This document shows positions 50,552 through 59,551 of a stretch of 64,000 nt of DNA, one piece after another. Position 1 is the stretch's first letter; the number at the start of each line of letters is the position of its first letter. Both the position numbers and the translations under genes were made by a program. Below the pieces are notes generated by a model, which worked only from the letters and a program-made list of their open reading frames with translations, was not told where the DNA came from and did not search any database. The stretch comes from Chloroflexota bacterium (GTDB lineage: Bacteria > Chloroflexota > Dehalococcoidia > Lucifugimonadales > UBA3495), in the NCBI GenBank assembly GCA_009837355.1, contig VXTR01000060.1, forward strand, positions 1-64,000, in the 5' to 3' direction.

Positions 50552-51523
50552 ATGGCAGTACGAGTCCTGGACGTTCACGCTCATATCACCCCGGCCAGCG
50601 CCCTGCGCGCCATGCAGAGCGGCGACAACTGGTTCGGCATCAGCGCCCCCGCTCTCTACAACCAGCACCGCTACAACCCGCGCACCTTCTGGACGCCCGA
50701 GCAGCGCATCGCCGATATGCAGTCCCTCGGCGTGGACTTGCACGTCCTCTCCAGCAACGCCAGCCTCTACTTCTATGACCTGGACACCGACCAGACCCTG
50801 GCCATGCACCGGGAGTGCAACGACTATGTCGCCCAGCTCAGCCAGGAATATCCCGACCGTTTCGCCGGCCTGGCCCACCTGCCCATGCAGGACGTCGGCG
50901 CTGCCATCGAGGAACTTACCCGCGCCGTGGAGCAGCTCGGTCTCAAGGGTGCCATGATCGGCGACCAGGTCAACGGGCGCACCTTTGACGATCCCTACTT
51001 CAACCCCCTGTGGGCCACCGCCGAACGCCTCGGCGCCATGTTCCTCATCCACCAGGGCGGCGACACCGTGGTTTCTTCCCGTCTTGACCGCTACCATCTC
51101 CCCAACACCATCGGCAACCTGGCCGACCGCGCCGTAACCTTCGCCGCTTTCGTATTCGGCGGCGTCATGGACCGCTATCCCGATCTAAGAATCTGCCTTT
51201 GCCACGGCGGCGGCTACGCCTGCTACGGTGTCGGACGCATGGACCGCGGCTGGCAGGTTCGCCCCGAGGCCCGCGTCAACATCGACCAGCCCCCCAGCGC
51301 CTACCTCAGCCGCTTCTACTACGACTGCCTCACCCACAGCGAAGAGGGCCTGCGTATGCTCATCGACATGGTCGGCATCGACCAGGTCGTCTTCGGCACC
51401 GACTGGCCCTTCGATATGTGCGCCGACTGGCCCGTCTCCTGGCTCCTCGGCCTCGAAAGCCTCTCCCGCGACGAAAAAGACGCCATCCTCTTCGCCAACC
51501 TCGAACGCCTCCTCAACATCTAA
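50552..51523 (+). CDS. Amidohydrolase, ACMSD-like
   Basis: 323 residues with VRVLDVHAHITP (HxH metal site), a His in FLIHQGGDTVV, and VVFGTDWPFDM (Asp ligand), the layout of the aminocarboxymuconate-semialdehyde decarboxylase family of amidohydrolases. These use one divalent metal for non-oxidative decarboxylation or hydrolysis. RBS CAGGAG before the ATG. The VOC gene starts 36 bases on, so they are likely one catabolic unit. Confidence 0.9.
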   Translation: MAVRVLDVHAHITPASALRAMQSGDNWFGISAPALYNQHRYNPRTFWTPEQRIADMQSLGVDLHVLSSNASLYFYDLDTDQTLAMHRECNDYVAQLSQEYPDRFAGLAHLPMQDVGAAIEELTRAVEQLGLKGAMIGDQVNGRTFDDPYFNPLWATAERLGAMFLIHQGGDTVVSSRLDRYHLPNTIGNLADRAVTFAAFVFGGVMDRYPDLRICLCHGGGYACYGVGRMDRGWQVRPEARVNIDQPPSAYLSRFYYDCLTHSEEGLRMLIDMVGIDQVVFGTDWPFDMCADWPVSWLLGLESLSRDEKDAILFANLERLLNI

Positions 51524-51559
51524 CCAATCTCCACCCCCACACACCGGAGGGAACTTCCC

Positions 51560-51955
51560 ATGGGACTCATCGCCGACAACATCCGCCTCAAGGCCATCAA
51601 CCACATCACCTACAACGTCCGCGACAAGGACATCGCCCTCAAGTGGTATCAGGAAGTGCTGGGCGTCATGCAGATTCCGAAGATGGTGGATAACGATAAT
51701 CTCTACTGGCTCCAGCTGCCCAGCGGCGCCATGGTTCACATCATCGAAAACCCCGACGCCCCCTCGGCGCCTTCCCATCACACCGCCTTTGAGGTGGATG
51801 ACATCTCCGCCGCCCGCGACGAGTTGCAGAACATCGGCGTGGAATGCACCGACATTCAGACCCGCCACGACGGTCAGCAAGCCTTCTACTTCCACGACCC
51901 CGACCACAATCGGCTGGAAATCTGCACCAAGTCCGGCTTCGGCGTCCTCGTCTGA
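51560..51955 (+). CDS. VOC-family protein (131 aa)
   Basis: Ligand-type residues: His in INHITYNVRD, His in SHHTAFEVDD and Glu in HNRLEICTKSGF. DIALKWYQEVLGVM is the VOC signature. A metal-dependent lyase, dioxygenase or isomerase is possible. GGAGGG precedes the ATG. Followed by a long palindrome at 51978-52008. Confidence 0.88.
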   Translation: MGLIADNIRLKAINHITYNVRDKDIALKWYQEVLGVMQIPKMVDNDNLYWLQLPSGAMVHIIENPDAPSAPSHHTAFEVDDISAARDELQNIGVECTDIQTRHDGQQAFYFHDPDHNRLEICTKSGFGVLV

Positions 51956-51977
51956 GCCGCTGGACGACTCGAAAGCG

Positions 51978-52008
51978 AATAGGGGCGGGGTTGAACCCCG
52001 CCCCTATT
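51978..52008. terminator. Bidirectional terminator palindrome
   Basis: Fifteen-base arms AATAGGGGCGGGGTT and AACCCCGCCCCTATT around one base. It lies between the VOC gene and the opposite 104-aa gene and may serve both. Core shared with 45814. Confidence 0.75.
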
Positions 52009-52032
52009 CTTAGGTTCGCGACCGCGAATGCC

Positions 52033-52347
52033 CTACGGCCTCCCCATCGAGTACCGGTTCAGTATCCCCAGGTACGCCCGCTGCCCCTCCACCGCAATCG
52101 CCGTCCGGTCGGCCAGATACTCGGCCCACACCGATTGCGTCAACGCCGTTGCCTTGCCTGACGGCGTGTAGGGATTTGCCGGGTCCAGCCCGGCAAATCC
52201 CTGCATCCGCGCGCCAATAGACTTCGCGCTGCGCTCCAGGGCGGACGCCAACGCCAGCACTTCACGGCTGTCACGCGCCACCTTCCCCCGGTACAAGTGC
52301 AAAACCGCCAGGTCTTCAATCCGTTCCCATTTGCGTGCGGGAGGCAT
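52033..52347 (-). CDS. Small protein with a helix-turn-helix-like region (104 aa)
   Basis: Contains LASALERSAKSIGARMQGFAGLDP, similar to a DNA-contacting helix unit found before HNH endonuclease domains (LGR-x-x-x-S-x-x-x-K-L-x-N-F-x-x-L-D-P). The HNH part is absent here. Role unknown; it may be a stand-alone recognition protein or a fragment. Confidence 0.5.
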   Translation of the reverse strand: MPPARKWERIEDLAVLHLYRGKVARDSREVLALASALERSAKSIGARMQGFAGLDPANPYTPSGKATALTQSVWAEYLADRTAIAVEGQRAYLGILNRYSMGRP

Positions 52348-52364
52348 GATGTACGCACCTATGC

Positions 52365-52392
52365 GTAGGGGCGAATAATCATCCGCCCCTAC
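52365..52392. repeat. Palindrome GTAGGGGCGAATAATCATCC...
   Basis: A second copy of the element at 33459-33484, with one mismatched base in the arms (GTAGGGGCG / CGCCCCTAC). It lies between two minus-strand genes. Confidence 0.75.
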
Positions 52393-52413
52393 TCTCGTTG
52401 AACCACGTGGTTT

Positions 52414-53964
52414 CTACCGGCCTTCCTTGATGAACTCGGCGACCCGCTCGCCGATGGTCATCGACGTTACGTTGGTGTTGGCGCGGATGCAGTCAGGCAT
52501 CACGCTGGCGTCGGCCACCCGCAGGTTGCTTACGCCCTTCACGTGCCCGAACTGGTCCACCACCGCCATGGGGTCACTGTCCGGCCCCATCTTGCAGGTG
52601 CCGGAGATGTGCTGCGACGTGGTAACTTCACGTGCGACCCAGGCGTCCAGCGCCTCGTCGCTCTCCAACGCGTCCGCCGGCGGCTCAATGCACTCCTGGA
52701 TGAGATTCTGGAACTGGGGATGGTCCGCCAACTGCATGCACAGGCGCACCGAATCCCGAAGCCGCACCCGGTCCGACTCTTCCTTCAGGTAGTTGTAGTC
52801 CAGGAAGGGCTGCTGGTAAGGGTCTGTGGACTGCAAGCGCATCTGCCCGGCGCCCGCCGCCAGCTGGATGCCCGTGCTCATGCGAATGCCCAGCGGCACC
52901 ATGCGGTCGCCGCCCCGGTTGATGCGCTCCGTGGCAAAGGACTGCATGCTGATTTTCATGTCGTTGCGCAGGTCGGAACCGTCGGCGGTATAGCGCAGGC
53001 ACAGCTGCGAACGCGGCGCCAGACCGTCCAGCTCAACCTCCGGCTTGGTGCGCCAGGTGCACCACACGGTGGGATGGTCCCTCAGGTTCTGGCCCACGCC
53101 CGGCGAGTCATGCACCACCGGAATCCCTATCTCCCGCAGGTGCTCCGCCGGCCCGATGCCCGACAGCATCAGGATGTGTGGCGAACCAATCGCGCCGCTG
53201 CTCAGGATTATCTCATCGCCCTCGGCAACGAAAGTCTCTCCGCCCGATTCTAATTGCACGCCGGTGGCCTTGTCGCCATCGAACAGTATCCGATGCACGT
53301 GGCAGTTGGCCTTGATGGTCAGGTTCAGGCGGTGCCGCGACTCCGACAGGTAGCCCAGGTTCGTGCTCATGCGAATGCCGTTGGGGTTGTTGAACGGCGT
53401 CGGCCCCACGCCGTAGGAATCGGGATGGTTGTGGTCCCAGGTCTCCGGGAAGCCCGCCGCCACGCAGGCCGCGTTGAAAGCGTTCTGAGCCGGCAGCCAC
53501 GACTCCCGGGCGAAACGGTGCATCACGATAGGGCCTTCCCCGCCGTGAAAGTCGTCATTGCCGTAGTCTGTATCGGTCTCGATGCGTCGGAAGATGGGCA
53601 GCAGCTTGGTGTACGACCACTCGTCGTTGCCCTCGGCGGCCCAGCCGTCGTAGTCCTCCGGCACGCCCCGCAGGAATACCTGCCCGTTGATGGCGCTGGA
53701 ACCGCCGGTAACCTTGCCCCGCGGCACCATGATCTCCGGCGACGTGTCCGTGCCCTTGCCCACGAACTGCCAGTTGTGGTCGCTGACCATGATGTCAATC
53801 TCGGTGTTGTAACCGAACTTGACCTCTTCCGGCAGGTGCTCGAACTCAGGGTAGTCCGGCCCGGCCTCAATCAGCAGCACGTGCTTGCTGTGGTCTTCCG
53901 TCAGCCGGCTGGCGATAATCGACCCGGCCGATCCGGCCCCGATGACGATGTAATCGTACTTCAT
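52414..53964 (-). CDS. GMC-family FAD oxidoreductase (choline dehydrogenase-like)
   Basis: 516 residues. FAD motif YDYIVIGAGSAGSIIASRL; GMC signatures RGKVTGGSSAINGQVFLRG and LSSGAIGSPHILMLSGIGP; and C-terminal SQHISGTCKMG with the catalytic His (and N-T-N-V). The family oxidises alcohols such as choline, glucose or aliphatic alcohols. Start at 53964; a GGAG-type site lies a few bases upstream. Its exact substrate is not evident. Confidence 0.92.
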   Translation of the reverse strand: MKYDYIVIGAGSAGSIIASRLTEDHSKHVLLIEAGPDYPEFEHLPEEVKFGYNTEIDIMVSDHNWQFVGKGTDTSPEIMVPRGKVTGGSSAINGQVFLRGVPEDYDGWAAEGNDEWSYTKLLPIFRRIETDTDYGNDDFHGGEGPIVMHRFARESWLPAQNAFNAACVAAGFPETWDHNHPDSYGVGPTPFNNPNGIRMSTNLGYLSESRHRLNLTIKANCHVHRILFDGDKATGVQLESGGETFVAEGDEIILSSGAIGSPHILMLSGIGPAEHLREIGIPVVHDSPGVGQNLRDHPTVWCTWRTKPEVELDGLAPRSQLCLRYTADGSDLRNDMKISMQSFATERINRGGDRMVPLGIRMSTGIQLAAGAGQMRLQSTDPYQQPFLDYNYLKEESDRVRLRDSVRLCMQLADHPQFQNLIQECIEPPADALESDEALDAWVAREVTTSQHISGTCKMGPDSDPMAVVDQFGHVKGVSNLRVADASVMPDCIRANTNVTSMTIGERVAEFIKEGR

Positions 53965-54081
53965 ATGGATGCGCTCCTCGCCCCGCCGGTTCCGACGCAA
54001 TGCGCCCCGTCTGGCGGCATGGATTCAGCCGCCATAATATACGGGGCGCAGTAACGGCGCAAGCGCATCCCTGTCCAGGCT

Positions 54082-55104
54082 TTAGCCCGAAGCCGCGCCT
54101 CCCACGGTTTCGATGATGAGCCGCGTCACCGTGTAGGGGTCGCAGTTGGCGTTGGGACGCCGGTCTTCAATGTAACCCATGCCATCCCGGGCCACCTGCC
54201 ACGGAATCCGAACCGACGCGCCGCGGTCGGACACGCCGTACCGGAACTCCCGGTAGGAGCAGGTCTCGTGCAACCCGGTCAGCCGCTCTTCAATCCGGTC
54301 GCCGTAGTTGGCGATGTGCAGGTCGTGGCGGGTCGACAGCGCCTCAGCGGCGGCCACGCAGGCATCGTAGTTCTCCCGCATCCGGTTGGTGGAGAAGTTC
54401 GTGTGGGCCCCGGCGCCGTTCCAGTCACCCTTCACCGGCTTGGGATCCAGCGTCGCGCTGATGCCCCGGCGCCCGTCAACCGTCTCTACGTCCTCGCCGA
54501 TGCGATACAGCAGCCAGCGGGCCAGCCACAGGTGGTCGCCCACCGCCGGCGCGCCAATCGGACCAATCTGGAACTCCCACTGGGCCGGCATAACCTCGCC
54601 GTTGATGCCGGCGATTTGCAGGCCGGCGTACAGGCAGGCGTCCATGTGCTGCTCCACCACGGGCCGGCCGAAAACCTCGTCGGAACCCACGCCGCAGTAG
54701 TATCCGCCCTGGGGCGCCGGAAAACCGTTGTCCGGCCAGCCCAGCGGCTTGATGCCGTCAAAGAAGGTGTATTCCTGTTCAATGCCGAACCAGAAATCCA
54801 GACCGGCGTACTGCTCCGCGGCGGCGGCGCAGGAGGCTCGGGTGTTGGAGGGGTGCGGCGTCATGTCGGTGAGCAGAACCTCACACATCACCAGCTTGTT
54901 GTTGCCTCCCCGTATCGGGTCGGGAACCACCAGCGCCGGACTCAGCACGCAGTCCGAGTTTTCGCCAGGCGCCTGGTTGGTGCTGGAGCCATCGAACCCC
55001 CACACAGGCGGATCTTCCCCATCGGGAACGATTTTTGCCTTCGAACGGAGCTTGGCAGTAGGCTGCTGTCCGTCAATCCAAATGTACTCTGCCTTGTAAC
55101 TCAT
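54082..55104 (-). CDS. glnII: Glutamine synthetase, eukaryote-type (GSII)
   Basis: 340 residues, the short GSII form, not the ~470-aa GSI. YIWIDGQQPTAKLRSKAKI, VWGFDGSSTNQAPGENSD and CVGSDEVFGRPVVEQH (part) are GSII blocks; GAGAHTNFSTNRMRENY carries ATP/glutamate ligands; DRGASVRIP holds the last Arg. No adenylylation loop is needed in GSII. GSII occurs in some Actinobacteria, Rhizobia and Chloroflexota. It assimilates ammonium. Single gene. Confidence 0.94.
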   Translation of the reverse strand: MSYKAEYIWIDGQQPTAKLRSKAKIVPDGEDPPVWGFDGSSTNQAPGENSDCVLSPALVVPDPIRGGNNKLVMCEVLLTDMTPHPSNTRASCAAAAEQYAGLDFWFGIEQEYTFFDGIKPLGWPDNGFPAPQGGYYCGVGSDEVFGRPVVEQHMDACLYAGLQIAGINGEVMPAQWEFQIGPIGAPAVGDHLWLARWLLYRIGEDVETVDGRRGISATLDPKPVKGDWNGAGAHTNFSTNRMRENYDACVAAAEALSTRHDLHIANYGDRIEERLTGLHETCSYREFRYGVSDRGASVRIPWQVARDGMGYIEDRRPNANCDPYTVTRLIIETVGGAASG

Positions 55105-55202
55105 TGAACAAACCTCAAAAGCCAGATTGTCATACGATTATACCCGAACTTTGTCGCCGTCGGCGTCTTGAAACAAAGATTTTACAATCCCGCCCGGCGG
55201 CT

Positions 55203-55985
55203 CTAGTGCATCACCAGCCCACCGTCCACGTTTATCGTCTGTCCCGTTATGTTCCGCGCCCCCGGACTGGCCAGGAACGCCGCCATCGCCGCAATGTCCT
55301 CCGGCTCGTTGGCCCGCCCGATGGGAATGTTCGACGCCCGCTGCGCCTGCAGCTCCGCTACCGATATGCCGGCATCCGCCGCCCGTTGCTCCATCGTCGT
55401 CGTGGACATTGCCGTCACCGTCGAACCGGGACAGATGGCGTTCACGTTGATGTCGTACCGCGCCAGCTGGTACGCCGCAATCAGCGTCATCGAAATCACC
55501 GCCCCCTTGCTCGCCGCGTAGGCCGCATTCGACGTGCCCCGGTAGCCCTTGCCCGCGATCGACGCGATGTTGACGATGCGCCCGCCATTGCCCTGCTCAA
55601 TCATCTGCCGCGCCGTCCGCTGCATCACGAAGAACGCGCCCCGGGCGTTCACCCGGTGGATGCGGTCCCAGTCCACCTCCGTAATGTCCATGATGTCCAG
55701 GTAGCGGGTTACGCCGGCGTTATTCACCAGCACGTCCACCCGCCCCAGCGACCGCACCGTCTCGGCAATCACCCGGTCAATATCCCCGCCGTCGCCAATG
55801 TCGGCGGCGATGGCCACGCTTTCCCGCCCGGCGGCCCGCACGTCCGTCGCCGTCTCCTCCACGTTGTCGGCCATAATGTCGGTAACGGCAACGTTGGCTC
55901 CATCGGCAGCCAGCGCCAGCGCCGTAGCCCGGCCCATCCCCCTGCCGGCCCCCGTAACCAGCGCAACCTTACCTTCCAAAGACAT
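55203..55985 (-). CDS. Short-chain dehydrogenase/reductase
   Basis: 260 residues. Cofactor motif TGAGRGMGRA, then NNAG (VLVNNAGVTRYLD), and the catalytic Ser-Tyr-Lys in NIASIAGKGYRGTSNAAYAASKGA. The end GQTINVDGGLVMH is typical of the FabG-like branch. NAD(P)H oxidoreduction of a hydroxy/keto compound; the substrate is unknown. It lies 17 bases upstream of the MBL gene. Confidence 0.92.
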   Translation of the reverse strand: MSLEGKVALVTGAGRGMGRATALALAADGANVAVTDIMADNVEETATDVRAAGRESVAIAADIGDGGDIDRVIAETVRSLGRVDVLVNNAGVTRYLDIMDITEVDWDRIHRVNARGAFFVMQRTARQMIEQGNGGRIVNIASIAGKGYRGTSNAAYAASKGAVISMTLIAAYQLARYDINVNAICPGSTVTAMSTTTMEQRAADAGISVAELQAQRASNIPIGRANEPEDIAAMAAFLASPGARNITGQTINVDGGLVMH

Positions 55986-56002
55986 GACGAATCTCCTCCA
56001 AT

Positions 56003-57136
56003 TTACAGCGTCCGCAGCAGTTCCTGGTAGTTCTCCCGGCCCGTCCGCCGCAGCCGGTGGTCGTCGGTTACTTCCATGTCTCCGGCATCCTCCAGCAGCT
56101 CGATGTGGGCCACCACCTCGGTCAGCGCCGCGAAAAAGTTGCCGCCCTCCAGCTTGCGTCGCTCGAAAGTCAGACGGGTAACGTCCTCCAGCGGCTGCGG
56201 TTCCGGCCCCGCCGTTACCAGGATGCGACCCAGCCGCCGCGCGTGGAACCGAATCAGGTCGCCGGCCCGCTGCGTCGTCTGAAAATTGAACTTGTGATTG
56301 TTGTACAGCCGGTGCGCCGGCAGCACCGCCACCTCCGACCCCAGGTCGGCCACCCGCTGCAGCGAGCGCAGGTAGGTCAGCAGTCCAAAGGATTCGTCCG
56401 GGTCCTGGTAGTGCACCGGCAGGCTGTTCAGCACCGCTCCGTTGAACGCCGTTTTCATCGTCGGATGCGGGCTGATTTCCGGCAGCACGTGGTCGCCGGT
56501 AAACACCATCCCGTCCCCTGGCCCGTTTTCAATGACCGCGCAAATCTCGTCCGGCGAATGACCCGGCGCGTGCATATACGTCAACGCTCCCTGCTGCTCG
56601 CCGTGGGCGATGTGATGGCCCACCTGGTGCGTGCGCCGCGACGCCATGTAGCGGTCCCGTTCTTCCGAGTTCGACGGGCTGAATCCGTTGGCCTTCGCCG
56701 TTTCCCACATCGCCTGGTGAATGGGAGAGGACGCCATGAACTGCAGGTCGCGCGGATCAAAGGGCAGCAGCGGCTGATAGATGTCATGGGCCCACAGCTC
56801 GGCGTCCGATTGCTCGATGACCCGCGCCACGCCGCCGTCGTGGTCGGCGTGTCCGTGGGTGATGATCACCCGCTCAATGTCGCTGACTTCCAAGCCTCCC
56901 AACGCCATGCCCGACTTCAACAGGTCAAACGAGACCTCCGCCCCCGGGTCGATCAGCGTCAAGCCTTCGTTTTCAAAAATGTAAGCCCAGGTCGGCCCGG
57001 TGTGCGAATATCCCTCCTGCGGTACGGCGACGGTGTGAATCCGGCGACCCTGCCCGTCGGTCAGGCGCAGGGTCATGCCGTTGCCGGCCGAATCGCCGCT
57101 GCGGAGGACATCCACCTCCGTGAAGTAATCGGGCAT
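56003..57136 (-). CDS. Metallo-beta-lactamase-fold hydrolase
   Basis: 377 residues. The zinc motif VIITHGHADHDGG (HxHxDH) is followed by His in HAPGHSPDEICAV and FTGDHVL, as in glyoxalase II-type and lactonase enzymes. A C-terminal helical domain of ~100 residues (HNHKFNFQ etc.) follows. Start at 57136 with GGAGGAT upstream. The gene lies 17 bases downstream of no clear partner but the SDR at 55203 is on the same strand, so they may be cotranscribed in the order MBL then SDR. Confidence 0.88.
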   Translation of the reverse strand: MPDYFTEVDVLRSGDSAGNGMTLRLTDGQGRRIHTVAVPQEGYSHTGPTWAYIFENEGLTLIDPGAEVSFDLLKSGMALGGLEVSDIERVIITHGHADHDGGVARVIEQSDAELWAHDIYQPLLPFDPRDLQFMASSPIHQAMWETAKANGFSPSNSEERDRYMASRRTHQVGHHIAHGEQQGALTYMHAPGHSPDEICAVIENGPGDGMVFTGDHVLPEISPHPTMKTAFNGAVLNSLPVHYQDPDESFGLLTYLRSLQRVADLGSEVAVLPAHRLYNNHKFNFQTTQRAGDLIRFHARRLGRILVTAGPEPQPLEDVTRLTFERRKLEGGNFFAALTEVVAHIELLEDAGDMEVTDDHRLRRTGRENYQELLRTL

Positions 57137-57266
57137 CTGGACAATCCTCCTCCGAGCCAGCGTGCTGTTCAACGCAACCGCCGCGCTCCGGGCAAGCATT
57201 ATACCCCGTAATCCCAGCGGCGGCGACGTGATAGAATTGCGCCCATAACCCCCGGGAGGTTCTACT

Positions 57267-58058
57267 ATGTCCGAGATGCGCCAGGGCGCGCGGTTGCAAG
57301 GCAAGGTTGCCCTCATTAGCGGCGCGGCCAGCGGCGTCGAGGGCGAGTTGATGGGCTTCGGCGGCGCGGCGGCCCGCATGTTCTGCAGCGAAGGCGCGAA
57401 AGTCGTCCTCGGCGACATCAACACCGAAAGCGGCGAGCGCACCGCCGAGCAGATTCGCGCCGCCGGCGGCGATGCCATCTTCGTCAAGCTGGACGTTACC
57501 AGCGAGCAGGACTGGATTGACGCCGTCGCCGCCACTGTATCCGCCCACGGCAAGCTCAACGTCCTGGTCAACAACGCCGGCACCGGCGCCCGCTACACCG
57601 TTGAAGAAACCACCGAGGCCGCCTGGGACGGACAGATTGACGTTCACGCCAAGGGCACGTTCCTGGGCACCAAGTACGCCGTGCCCGAACTGCTCAAAGC
57701 CGGCGGCGGTTCCATCGTCAACATCTCCTCAATCTACGGCCTGGTGGGCAGCCCCACCTCTACCGCTTATCACGCCGCCAAGGGCGCAATCCGCCTGTTC
57801 ACCAAGTCCGCCGCCATCCAGTACGCCGGCGACAACATCCGCATCAACTCTATCCACCCCGGCTACTGCCGCACGCCGCTCACCGACCGCAGTTACGAGG
57901 ACGAAAGGCATTTCTCCTGGATTAACGAGCGGATTCCCATCGGGCGCGTGGGCAACGCCGACGACATCGCCTACGGCATCGTCTTCCTGGCCTCCGACGA
58001 GTCCTCCTATATGACCGGCTCGGAGCTGGTCATCGACGGCGGCACCACCGCCCAGTAG
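57267..58058 (+). CDS. Short-chain dehydrogenase/reductase with a variant cofactor loop
   Basis: 263 residues. The glycine-rich loop reads ISGAASGVEGELMGFGGAA, with extra residues compared with the usual TGxxxGxG. NNAGTGARYT, the catalytic NISSIYGLVGSPTSTAYHAAKGA and MTGSELVIDGGTT are normal SDR blocks. GGGAGG precedes the ATG. Divergent from the MBL gene across 130 bases. Confidence 0.88.
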   Translation: MSEMRQGARLQGKVALISGAASGVEGELMGFGGAAARMFCSEGAKVVLGDINTESGERTAEQIRAAGGDAIFVKLDVTSEQDWIDAVAATVSAHGKLNVLVNNAGTGARYTVEETTEAAWDGQIDVHAKGTFLGTKYAVPELLKAGGGSIVNISSIYGLVGSPTSTAYHAAKGAIRLFTKSAAIQYAGDNIRINSIHPGYCRTPLTDRSYEDERHFSWINERIPIGRVGNADDIAYGIVFLASDESSYMTGSELVIDGGTTAQ

Positions 58059-58084
58059 CGCATAGAGCCGGGCGGGAGCGAATC

Positions 58085-58552
58085 ATGGCCGCGACCAAAG
58101 AGCGGGTGCTGTTCAAAGAGCACGGTGCCCTGGTTACCTACGAGCGGTTCGTTGAGCCCCAGGGCAAGGAATACCGCATCGAGGACATCCTCTCCGTCGA
58201 ATTGGAAATCGTCGAAGAGGAATCCGACCGGCAGCCCATCCGCTGGTGGCGCACCGTGGGCGGCGGCGCCGTAATCGGCTTCGCCGTTGCCGCCGTGGGC
58301 GGATTCGCCGGCGCCTGGCTCACCATGGGCATCTTCATAGTGCTGGCCGCCGCCGCCGTAACCTGGTGGAGCAACCGCATCCGCTCCAACAAGTTCAAGG
58401 TCTATCACGTCATCGTAACCCTGCCCACCAACCGGCAGGACCGCCAGGAGCACCGCATCGTCTCCTCCACCAGCCGCTTCTTCAGCGAACGCCTCAAGGT
58501 CGCCCTCGAACGCGCCATCATTGAACGCCCCGCGCGCTACGAAAACCGCTAG
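58085..58552 (+). CDS. Small membrane protein (155 aa)
   Basis: Residues about 55-105 hold two adjacent hydrophobic helices (VGGGAVIGFAVAAVGGFAGAWL, shown in part, then TMGIFIVLAAAAVTWW). The N-terminal EHGALVTYERFVEPQG and C-terminal FKVYHVIVTLPTNR suggest flanking beta domains. It resembles DUF6232-like proteins, a weak guess. RBS GGGAG. It lies 26 bases after the SDR and its stop overlaps the quinone-reductase-like gene. Confidence 0.55.
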   Translation: MAATKERVLFKEHGALVTYERFVEPQGKEYRIEDILSVELEIVEEESDRQPIRWWRTVGGGAVIGFAVAAVGGFAGAWLTMGIFIVLAAAAVTWWSNRIRSNKFKVYHVIVTLPTNRQDRQEHRIVSSTSRFFSERLKVALERAIIERPARYENR

Positions 58553-59523
58553 TCCGATACGTCAATCACCACCTTGCCCACCGTGGCCGCCCGCACCGCC
58601 TCGTGCGCCCCGGCGGTGTCTTCCAACGGGAAGTGCGGCCCGTCCATGCCCGCCAGTTCACCCGACGCCAGCCAGCGGTTGGTGTCTTCCACGCCGGCGC
58701 TCTTCGCCTCCTCCGGCATATCGTACACCAGCACGTGCCGCACGTTGACGTTGCTCACCGGGAACTGGAAGGCCGGCGCCGGCCCGTCGCCGGCCGCGTA
58801 GATGGCAATGCTGCCGCCCCGCTTGATTATCCGCTGGCTGACGCCAAAGTTGCCCGAATAGTCCACCTCCACGATGAGGTCAACACCCTCGCCGTTAGTC
58901 AGCTCCAGGATGCGCTCCGCCGTATCCTCGGTGCGGTAATTCACCGTGTGGTGCGCTCCCGCCTGCCGCGCGATTTCGGCCTTGGCGTCCCCGCTCACCG
59001 TGCTGATGATGTTGGCCGCGCCACCAAGCCGGGCCATCTGCAATGCCATGTTGCCCACCGCGCCCGCTCCGCCGGGCACCAGCACCGTCTTGCCGCTCAC
59101 CGACCCGTCGGCAAACACGCAGCGATGCGCCGTCAACGCCGGCACCCCCAGCCCTGCCGCCAGCCCGAAGTCCACGTTGTCCGGCAGCGGCACGGCGCGG
59201 ATGGACGGCTGCACCGTGTACTCAGCGGCAGTCCCAAAGGGCCGCCCAAACTGCGACTGATACAGCCAGACCCGCTCCCCGATGCGGCTTTCCGGCACGC
59301 CCTCGCCCACCCGGTCGATAATGCCCGCGCCGTCCTGATTGGGAATCACCCGCGGAAAACTCGTCCCGGGGCCGGCAACCTGCCGCCGTTTCCAGTCCGA
59401 CGGGTTCACGCCCGAGGTAACCACGCGGACGCGTACCTCGCCCGGCCCCGGCTCCGGGTCGGGCATTTCGCCCACCTGCAAAACCGAAGCGTCCCCATTT
59501 TGTTCATACCAGACTGCGCGCAT
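58549..59523 (-). CDS. Zinc-independent medium-chain dehydrogenase, quinone reductase-like
   Basis: 324 residues of the MDR superfamily. GVNPSDWKRRQV and NQDGAGIIDRVGEGV mark the catalytic domain; VLVPGGAGAVGNMALQMARL is the NADPH loop. The Cys ligands of zinc-dependent alcohol dehydrogenases are missing, so it is closer to NADPH:quinone reductases (QOR). Single gene. Confidence 0.9.
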   Translation of the reverse strand: MRAVWYEQNGDASVLQVGEMPDPEPGPGEVRVRVVTSGVNPSDWKRRQVAGPGTSFPRVIPNQDGAGIIDRVGEGVPESRIGERVWLYQSQFGRPFGTAAEYTVQPSIRAVPLPDNVDFGLAAGLGVPALTAHRCVFADGSVSGKTVLVPGGAGAVGNMALQMARLGGAANIISTVSGDAKAEIARQAGAHHTVNYRTEDTAERILELTNGEGVDLIVEVDYSGNFGVSQRIIKRGGSIAIYAAGDGPAPAFQFPVSNVNVRHVLVYDMPEEAKSAGVEDTNRWLASGELAGMDGPHFPLEDTAGAHEAVRAATVGKVVIDVSD

Positions 59524-59551
59524 TAACAACACTCCCAATGCAAACTTTCAC

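Noticed and set aside
33459-52392. CRISPR repeats
   Set aside because: The palindromes are single, far apart and without regularly spaced spacers.
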